From NCBI GenBank assembly GCA_033782935.1, contig JAWQEG010000486.1:682001-746000 (forward strand): a stretch of DNA of 64,000 nt, given 5' to 3'. Positions 52,147 through 61,780 of this stretch are shown piece after piece. The notes beneath the pieces were generated by a model. It did not search any database. It saw only the letters and a program-made list of their open reading frames with translations, and was not told where the DNA came from. Position numbers and translations under genes: made by a program. Position 1 is the stretch's first letter; every line of letters starts with the position of its first letter. The stretch comes from Petrolisthes cinctipes (taxonomy: Eukaryota; Arthropoda; Malacostraca; Decapoda; Porcellanidae).

Positions 52147-53646
52147 GCATGTTTTGTGCCTGTATTTTGAAAATACTCTAACACGGAATAGGCATGTACA
52201 GTTTGCTTCTGGGACCCCAAAATATCGAATTTTCGGGTGTTTTGGGCCTTAATTTGAGATATCGACTTTGGGCACCTAAAATATCGATTTTTAGCATGTT
52301 TTGGGTCTATATTTTTAAAATATTCTAGCACTAAGTAGGCATGTACAGATCACTTCTGGGACCCCAAAATATCGAATTTTCGGGTTTTTTGAGCCTGAAT
52401 TTGAGATATAAACGGGTACAGATGATGCATGCACATATCAACTTTGGACACTTAAAATATCGATTTTTAGCATGTTTTGAGCCTATATTTTTAAAACATT
52501 CTAGCACTGAGTAGGCATGTACAGATCGCTTCTGGGACCCAAAAATATCGAATTTTCGGGTGTTTGGAGCCTGAAATTGAGATATAAACGGGTACAGAAG
52601 ATGCATGCAAATATCGACTTTTGGGCACCTAAAAGATCGATTTTCAGTATGTTTTGGGCCTGTATTTTGAAAATACTCTAACACGGAGTAGGCATGTACA
52701 GTTTGCTTCTGGGACCCCAAAATATCGAATTTTCGGGTGTTTTGGGCCTGAATTTGAGATATCGACTTTGGGCACCTAAAACATCGATTTTTAGCATGTT
52801 TTGGGCCTATATTTTGAAAATATTCTAGCACTAAGTAGGCATGTACAGATCACTTCTGGGACCCCAAAATATCGAATTTTCGGGTGTTTTGAGCCTGAAT
52901 TTGAGATATAAACGGGTACAGAAGATGCATGCACATATCGACTTTTGGGCACCTAAAATATCGATTTTGAGCATGTTCTGGGTCTGTTTCTTGAGAATAT
53001 TCTAACTACGAGTAGGGATGTTCAGATCGCTTCTAGGACCCAAAAATACCGAATTTTCGGGTGTTTTGACCCTGAATTTGAGATATAAACGGGTAGAGAA
53101 GATACATGGATATATTGACTTTGGTCACCCAAAATATCGATTTTCAGTATGTTTTGGGCCTGTATTTTGAAAATACTCTAACACGGAGTAGGCATGTACA
53201 GTTTGCTTCTGGGACCCCAAAATATCGAATTTTCGGGTGTTTTGGGCCTGAATTTAAGATATCGTCTTTGGGCACCTAAAACATCGATTTTTAGCATGTT
53301 TTGGGCCTATATTTTGAAAATATTCTAGCACTAAGTAGGCATGTACAGATCACTTCTGGGACCCCAAAATATCGAATTTTCGGGTGTTTTTAGCCTGAAT
53401 TTGAGATATAAACGGGTACAGAAGATGCATGCACATATCGACTTTTGGGCACATTAAATATCGATTTTGAGCATGTTCTGGGTCTGTTTCTTGAGAATAT
53501 TCTAACTACGAGTAGGGATGTTCAGATCGCTTCTAGGACCCAAAAATACCGAATTTTCGGGTGTTTTGACCCTGAATTTGAGATATAAACGGGTAGAGAA
53601 GATACATGGATATATTGACTTTGGGCACCCAAAATATCGATTTTCA

Positions 53647-53793
53647 GTATGTTTTGGGCCCGTATTTTGAAAATACTCGAACACGGAATAGGCATGTACA
53701 GTTTGCTTCTGGGACCCCAAAATATCGAATTTTCGGGTGTTTTGGGCCTTAATTTGAGATATCGACTTTGGGCACCTAAAATATCGATTTTTA
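53647..53793 (+). repeat. Reference short monomer (class S, 147 bp)
   Basis: The spacing from the GTATG landmark at 53,647 to the GCATG at 53,794 is 147 bp. Half A is full length (AAAATATCGA at 53,631 to 53,719, 88 bp), but half B is only 59 bp (53,719 to 53,778). In the S class the text reads GAGATATCGAC, where full monomers carry 29 extra bases between GAGATAT and CGAC, from AAACGGG to CACATAT. Both edges of the missing piece end in ATAT, so the deletion fits slippage or exchange between short direct repeats. S monomers recur throughout the window and mark the periods of several HORs. They are usually followed by a half A of the ATTCTAGCACTAAG type, which suggests a single origin. Confidence 0.9.
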
Positions 53794-53953
53794 GCATGTT
53801 TTGGGCCTATATTTTTAAAATATTCTAGCACTAAGTAGGCATGTACAGATCACTTCTGGGACGCCAAAATATCGAATTTTCGGGTTTTTTGAGCCTGAAT
53901 TTGAGATATAAACGGGTACAGATGATGCATGCACATATCAACTTTGGACACTT
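53778..53953 (+). repeat. Reference full-length monomer (class L, 176 bp) made of two homologous 88-bp halves
   Basis: A representative long monomer, counted from one first-half AAAATATCGA to the next. Half A is 53,778-53,865 and half B is 53,866-53,953, each 88 bp. Landmarks align at an exact 88-bp offset: GCCT at 53,805 and 53,893, GCATG at 53,839 and 53,927, AAAATATCGA at 53,778 and 53,866. The tails also match, TTCTGGGAC against TTTGGACAC. The monomer is therefore an old head-to-tail dimer whose halves diverged and were then amplified as a unit. A 177-bp form with one extra T in CTTTTGGG is also common. Confidence 0.9.
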
Positions 53954-56900
53954 AAAATATCGATTTTTAGCATGTTTTGAGCCTATATTTTGAAAACATT
54001 CTAGCACTGAGTAGGCATGTAGAGATCGCTTCTGGGACCCAAAAATATCGAATTTTCGGGTGTTTGGAGCCTGAATTTGAGATATAAACGGGTACAGAAG
54101 ATGCATGCAAATATCGACTTTTGGGCACCTAAAAGATCGATTTTCAGTATGTTTTGGGCCTGTATTTTGAAAATACTCTAACACGGAGTAGGCATGTACA
54201 GTTTGCTTCTGGGACCCCAAAATATCGAATTTTCGGGTGTTTTGGGCCTGAATTTGAGATATCGACTTTGGGCACCTAAAACATCGATTTTTAGCATGTT
54301 TTGGGCCTATATTTTGAAAATATTCTAGCACTAAGTAGGCATGTACAGATCACTTCTGGGACCCCAAAATATCGAATTTTCGGGTGTTTTGAGCCTGAAT
54401 TTGAGATATAAACGGGTACAGAAGATGCATGCACATATCGACTTTTGGGCACCTAAAATATCGATTTTGAGCATGTTCTGGGTCTGTTTCTTGAGAATAT
54501 TCTAACTACGAGTAGGGATGTTCAGATCGCTTCTAGGACCCAAAAATACCAAATTTTCGGGTGTTTTGACCCTGAATTTGAGATATAAACGGGTAGAGAA
54601 GATACATGGACATATTGACTTTGGGCACCCAAAATATCGATTTTCAGTATGTTTTGGGCCCGTATTTTGAAAATACTCGAACACGGAATAGGCATGTACA
54701 GATTGCTTCTGGGACCCCAAAATATCGAATTTTCGGGTGTTTTGGGCCTTAATTTGAGATATCGACTTTGGGCACCTAAAATATCGATTTTTAGCATGTT
54801 TTGGGCCTATATTTTTAAAATATTCTAGCACGAAGTAGGCATGTACAGATCACTTCTGGGACCCCAAAATATCGAATTTTCGGGTTTTTTGAGCCTGAAT
54901 TTGAGATATAAACGGGTACAGATGATGCATGCACATATCAACTTTGGACACTTAAAATATCGATTTTCAGCATGTTTTGAGCCTATATTTTGAAAAAATT
55001 CTAGCACTGAGTAGGCATGTACAGATCGCTTCTGGGACCCCAAAATATCGAATTTTCGGGTGTTTTGAGGTTGAATTTGGGATATAAACGGGTACAGAAG
55101 ATGCATGCACATATCGACTTTTGGGCACCTAAAAGATCGATTTTCAGTATGTTTTGGGCTTGTATTTTGAAAATACTCTAACACGGAGTAGGCATGTACA
55201 GTTTGCTTCTGGGACCCCAAAATATCGAATTTTCGGGTGTTTTGGGCCTGAATTTGAGATATCGACTTTGGGCACCTAAAATATCGATTTTTAGCATGCT
55301 TTGGTCCTATATTTTGAAAATATTCTAGCACTTAGTAGGTATGTACAGATCGCTTCTGGGACCCCAAAATATCGAATTTTTGGGTGTTTTAAGCCTGAAT
55401 TTGAGATATAAACGGGTACAGAAGATGCATGCACATATCGACTTTTGGGCACCTAAAATGTCGATTTTGAGCATGTTTTGGGTCTGTATCTTGAAAACAT
55501 TCTAACTAGGAGTAGGGATGTACAAATCGCTTCTAGGACCCAAAAATACCGAATTTTCGGGTGTTTTGAGCCTGAATTTGAGATATAAACGGGTACAGAA
55601 GATGCATGCACATATCGACTTTGGACACTTAAAATATCGATTTTTAGCATGTTTCGAGCCTATATTTTGAAAACATTCTAGCACTGAGTAGGCATGTACA
55701 GATCGCTTCTGGGACCCAAAATTACCGAATTTTCGGGTGTTTTGAGGTTGAATTTGGGATATAAACGGGTGCAGAAGATGCATACACATATTGACTTTGG
55801 TCACCTAAAATATCGATTTTCAGCTTGTTTTGGGCCTGTATTTTGAAAATACTCTAACACGGAATAGGCAAGAACAGATCGCTTCTGTCACCCCAAATTA
55901 TCGAATTTTCGGGTGTTTTGAGCCTGAATTTGAGATATAAACGGGTACAGATGATGCATGCACATATCGTCTTTGGACTCTTAAAATATCGATTTTTATC
56001 ATGTTTTGAGCCTATATTTTTAAAACATTCTAGCACTGAGTAGGCATGTACAGATTGCTTCTGGGACCCAAGAATATCGAATTTTCGGGTGTTTTGAGCC
56101 TGATTTTGAGATATAAACGGGTACAGAAGATGCATGCAATTATCGACTTTTGGGCACCAAAAATATCGATTTTGAGCATGTTTTAAGTCTGTATCTTGAA
56201 AACATTCTAACTAGGAGTAGGGATGTACAAATCGCTTCTAGAACCCAAAAATACCGAATTTTCGGGTGTTTTGATCCTGAATTTGAGATATAAACGGGTA
56301 CAGAAGATGCATGCACATATTGACTTTGGGCACCGAAAATATCGATTTTCAGCATGTTTTGGGCCTGTATTTTGAAAATACTCTTACACTGAGTAGGCAT
56401 GTACAGTTTGCTTCTGGGACCATAAAATATCGAATTTTCGGGTGTTTTGAGGTTGAATTTGAGATATAAACGAGTGCAGAAGATGCATACACTTATTGAC
56501 TTTGGGCACCTAAAATATCGATTTTCAGCATGTTTTGGGCCTGCATCTGAGTAGGCATGTACAGATCGCTTCTGGGACCCCCAAATATCGAATTTTCGGG
56601 TTTTTTGAGCCTGAATTTGAGATATAAACGGGTAGAGAAGATACATGCACATATTGACTTGGGCACCCAAAATATCGATTTTCAGCATGTTTTGGGCCTG
56701 TATTTTGAAAATACTCTAACACGGAATAGGCATGTACAGTTTGCTTCTCGGACCCCAAAATATCGAATTCTCGGGTGTTTTGGGCCTTAATTTGAGATAT
56801 CGACTTTGGGCACCTAAAATATCGATTTTTAGCATGTTTTGGGTCTATATTTTTAAAATATTCTAGCACTAAGTAGGCATGTACAGATCACTTCTGGGAC

Positions 56901-58036
56901 CCCAAAATATCGAATTTTCGAGTTTTTTGAGCCTGAATTTGAGATATAAACGGGTACAGATGATGCTTGCACATATTAACTTTGGACACTTAAAATAACG
57001 AATTTTAGCATGTTTTGAGCCTATATTTTGAAAACATTCTAGCACTGAGTAGGCATGTACAGATCGCTTCTGGGACCCAAAAATATCGAATTTTCGGGTG
57101 TTTGGAGCCTGAATTTGAGATATAAACGGGTACAGAAGATGCATACAAATATCGACTTTTGGGCACCTAAAAGATCGATTTTCAGTATGTTTTGGGCCTG
57201 TATTTTGAAAATACTCTAACACGGAGTAGGCATGTACAGTTCGCTTCTGGGACCCCAAAATATAGAATTTTCGGGTGTTTTTGGCCTGAATTTGAGATAT
57301 CGACTTTGGGCACCTAAAATATCGATTTTTAGCATGTTTTGGGCCTATATTTTGAAAATATTCTAGCACTAAGTAGGCATGTACAGATCACTTCTGGGAC
57401 CCCAAAATATCGAATTTTCGGGTGTTTTGAGCCTGAATTTGAGATATAAACGGGTACAGAAGATGGATGCACATATCGACTTTTGGGCACCTAAAATATC
57501 GATTTTGAGCATGTTTTGGGTCTGTTTCTTGAGAACATTCTAACTACGAGTAGGGATGTTCAGATCGCTTCTAGGACCCAAACATACCGAATTTTCGGGT
57601 GTTTTGACCCTGAATTTGAGATATAAACGGGTACAGAAGATGAATTCACATTTTGACTTTGGGCATATAAAATATCGATTTTCAGCATGTTTTGGGCCTG
57701 TATTTTGAAAATACTCTAACTAGGAGTAGGCATGTACAGATCGCTTCTGGGACCCAAAAATATCGAATTTTCGGGTGTTTTGAGCCTGAATTTGAGATAT
57801 AAACGGGTACAGAAGATGCATGCACATATCGACTTTGGACACTTAAAATATCGATTTTTAGCATGTTTTGAGCCTATATTTTGAAAACATTCTAGCACTG
57901 ACTAGACATGTACAGATCACTTCTGGGACCCAATATTATTGAATTTTTGGGTGTTTTGAGGTTGAATTTGAGATATAAACGAGTGCAGAAGATGCATACA
58001 CTTATTGACTTTGGGCACCTAAAATATCGATTTTCA

Positions 58037-58165
58037 GCATGTTTTGGGCCTACATCTGAGTAGGCATGTACAGATCGCTTCTGGGACCCCAAAATATCGA
58101 ATTTTCGGGTGTTTTGAGCATGAATTTGAGATATCGACTTAGTGCACTTAAAATATCGATTTTTA
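58037..58165 (+). repeat. Double-deletion monomer, 129 bp
   Basis: The landmark spacing from GCATG at 58,037 to the aligned ACATG at 58,166 is 129 bp. Half A has the 18-bp M deletion (CTACATCTGAGTAGG) and half B has the 29-bp S deletion (GAGATATCGACTTAG). The loss of both matches the sum of the two known deletions, so it probably arose by exchange between an M and an S monomer. Confidence 0.85.
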
Positions 58166-61100
58166 ACATGTTTTGGGTCTGTATCTTGAAAACATTCTAA
58201 CTAGGAGTAGGGATGTACAGATCGCTTCTAGAACGCAAAAATACCGAATTTTCGGGTGTTTTGAGCCTGAATTTGAGATATAAACGGGTACAGAAGATGC
58301 ATGCACATATTGACACTGGGCTCCTAAAATATTGATTTTCAGCATGTTTTGGGCCTGTATTTTTAAAATACTCTAACACGGAGTAGGCATGTACAGATCG
58401 CTTCTTGGACCCCAAAATATAGAATTTTCGGGTGTTTTGGGCCTAAATTTGAGATATCGACTTTGGGCACCTAAAATATTGATTTATAGCATGTTTTGGG
58501 CCTATATTTTGAAAATATTCTAGCACTGAGTAGGCATGTACAGATCGCTTCTGGGACCCCAAAATATCGAATTTTCGGGTGTTTTGAGCCTGAATTAGAT
58601 ATATAAGCGGGTAGAGAAGATGCATGCACATATTGACTTTGGGCACCTAAAATATCGATTTTCAGCATGTTTTGTGCCTGTATTTTGAAAATACTCTAAC
58701 ACGGAGTAGGCATGTACAGATCGCTTCTGGGACCCCAAAATATCGAATTTTCGGGTGTTTTGAGCCTGAATTTGAGATATAAACGGGTACAGATGATGCA
58801 TGCACATTTCGAGTTTGGACACTTAAAATATCGATTTTTAGTATGTTTTGGGCCTGTATATTGAAAATACTCTAACACGGAGTAGGCATGTACAGATCGC
58901 TTCTGGGACCCCAAAATATCTAACTTTTGGGTGTTTTGGGCCTGAATTTTTAGATATCGACTTTGAGCACCTAAAATATCGATTTTAGCATGTTTTGGGC
59001 CTATATTTTAAAAAAATATTCTAGCACTGAGTAGGCATGTACAGATCGCTTCTGGGACCCCAAAATATCGAATTTTCGGGTGTTTTGAGCCTGAATTTGA
59101 GATATAAACGGGTACAGAAGATGCATGCAGATATTGACTTTGCGCACCTAAATATTGATTTTCAGCATGTTTTTGGCCTGTATTTTGAAAATACTCTAAC
59201 TAGGAGTAGGCATGTACAGATCGCTTCTGGGACCCCAAAATATCGAATTTTCGGGTGTTTTGAGCCTGAATTTGAGATATAAACAGGTACAGAAAATGCA
59301 TGCACATATCGACATTCGACACTTAAAATATCGATTTTTAGAATGTTTAGAGCCTATATTTTGAAAACATTCTTGCACTGACTAGACATGTACAGATCGC
59401 TTCTGGGACCCAAAATTATCGAATTTTCAGGTGTTTTGAGGTTGAATTTGAGATATAAACGAGTGCAGGAAGATGCATACACATGTTGACTTTGGTCACC
59501 TAAAATATCGATTTTCAGCTTGTTTTGGGCCTGCATCTGATTAGGCATGTACAGATCGCTTCTGGGACCCCAAAATATCGAATTTTCGGGTGTTTGGAGA
59601 CTGAATTTGAGATATAAACGGGTACAGAAGATGCATGCACATATCGACTTTTGGGCACCTAAATGATCGATTTTCAGTATGTTTTAGGCCTGTATTTTGA
59701 AAATACTCTAACACGGAGTACGCATGTACAGTTCGCTTCTGGGACCCCAAAATATCGAATTTTCGGGTGTTTTGGGCCTGAATTTGAGATATCGACTTTG
59801 GGCACCTAAAATATCGATTTTTAGCATGTTTTGGGCCTATATTTTGAAAATATTCTAGCACTAAGTAGGCATGTACAGATCACTTCCGGGACCCCAAAAT
59901 ATCGAATTTTCGGGTGTTTTGAGCCTGAATTTGAGATATAAACGGGTACAGATGATGAATGCACATTTCAACTTTGTAAACTTAAAATATTGATTTTTAG
60001 TATGTTTTGGGCCTATATATTGAAAATACTCTAACACGGAGTAGGCATGTACAGATCGCTTCTGGGACCTCAAAATATCAAATTTTTATGTGTTTTGGGC
60101 CTGAATTTTTAGATATCGACTTCGGGCACCTAAAATATCGATTTTGAGCATGTTTTGGGTCTGTATCTTGAAAACATTCTAACTAGGAGTAGGGATGTAC
60201 AGATCGCTTCTAGGACCCAAAAATACCGAATTTTCGGGTGTTTTGAGCCTGAATTTGAGATATAAACGGGTACAGAAGATGCATGCACATATTGACTTTG
60301 GGCACCTAAAATATCGATTTTCAGCATGTTTTGGGCTTGTATTTTGAAAATACTCTAACTAGGACTAGGCATGTACAGATCGCTTCTGGGACCCAAAAAT
60401 ATCGAATTTTCGGGTGTTTTGAGGTTGAATTTGAGATATAAACGAGTGCAGAAGATGTATACACATGTTGAATTTGGGCACCTAAAATATCGATTTTCAG
60501 CCGGTTTTAGGCCTGCATCTGAGTAGGCATGTACAGATCGCTTCTGGAACCCCAAAATATCGAATTTTCGGGTGTTTGGAGCCTGAATTTGAGATATAAA
60601 CGGGTACAGAAGATGCATGCACATATCGACTTTTGGTCACCTAGAAGATCGATTTTCAGTATGTTTTGGGCCTGTATTTTGAAAATACTCTAACACGGAG
60701 TAGGCATGTACAGTTCGCTTCTGGGACCTCAAAATATCGAATTTTCGGGTGTTTTGGGCCTGAATTTGAAATATCGACTTTGGGCACCTAAAATATCGAT
60801 TATTAGCATGTTTTGGGCCAATATTTTGAAATTATTCTAGAACTAAGTAGGCATGTAAAGATCACTTCTAGGACCCCAAAATATCGAAATTTCGGGTGTT
60901 TTGAGCCTCAATTTGAGATATAAACGGGTACAGATGATGCATGCACATATCGACTTTGGACACTTAAAATATCGATTTTTAGCATGTTTTGAGCCTATAT
61001 ATTGAAAAAAATTCTAGCACTGAGTAGGCATGTACAGATCGCTTCTGGGACCCAAAAATATCGAATTTTCGGGAGTTTTGAGGTTGAATTTGGGATATAA

Positions 61101-61651
61101 ACGGGTACAGAAGATGCATGCACATATCGACTTTTGGGCACCTAAAAGATCGATTTTCAGTATGTTTTGGGCCTGTATTTTAAAAATACTCTAACACGGA
61201 GTAGGCATGTACAGTTTGCTTCTGGGACCTCAAAATATCGAATTTTCCGGTGTTTTGGGCCTGAATTTGAGATATCGACTTTGGGCACCTTTAATATAGA
61301 TTTTTAGCATGTTTTGGGCCTATATTTTGAAAATATTCTAGCACTAAGTAGGCATGTACTTCTGTGACCCCAAAATATCGAATTTTCGGGTGTTTTGAGC
61401 CTGAATTTGAGATATAAACGGATACAGATGATGCATGCACATGTCGACTTTGGACACTTAAAATATCGATTTTTAGCATGTTATGAGCCTATATTTTGAA
61501 AACATTCCAGCACTGACTAGACATGTACAGATTGCTTCTGGGACCCAAAATTATCGAATTTTCGGGTGTTTTGAGGTTGAATTTGAGATATAAACGAGTG
61601 CAGAAGATTCATACACATGTTGACTTTGGGCACCTAAAATATCGATTTTCA

Positions 61652-61780
61652 GCATGTTTTGGTCCTGCATCTGAGTAGGCATGTACAGATCGCTTCTGGG
61701 ACCCCAAAATATCGAATTTTCGGTTGTTTTGGGCCTGAATTTGAGATATCGACTTTGGGCACCTAAAATATCGATTTTTA
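61652..61780 (+). repeat. Double-deletion monomer, 129 bp (second example)
   Basis: Spacing from GCATG at 61,652 to GCATG at 61,781 is 129 bp. The half-A text is CCTGCATCTGAGTAGG and the half-B text is GAGATATCGACTTTGG. It differs at several bases from the copy at 58,037 (TTGGTCCTGCATC against TTGGGCCTACATC, CGGTTG against CGGGTG). The two are either separate exchange products or an old shared event. Confidence 0.85.

Larger units (their letters stand above)
52147..55646 (+). repeat. Seven consecutive 500-bp trimers (S + L + L) in exact register
   Basis: The first landmark of each trimer lies at 52,147, 52,647, 53,147, 53,647, 54,147, 54,647 and 55,147, and the next would fall at 55,647. Each trimer has a 147-bp S monomer followed by two L monomers summing to 353 bp (177+176 or 176+177). 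Two trimer types alternate imperfectly. One contains GCATGTTCTGGGTCTGTTTC with GATACATGGA (52,971, 53,471 and 54,471). The other contains GGGTTTTTTGAGCC with ATATCAACTTTGG (near 52,440, 53,937 and 54,937). Near-identity is therefore seen at 500-, 1,000- and 1,500-bp offsets. Confidence 0.92.

Noticed and set aside
52147..55646. Exact 500-bp spacing as a sign of an engineered or artificial construct
   Set aside because: The spacing is the sum of natural monomer classes (147+177+176), and the trimers differ by natural-looking substitutions. The round number is coincidental.
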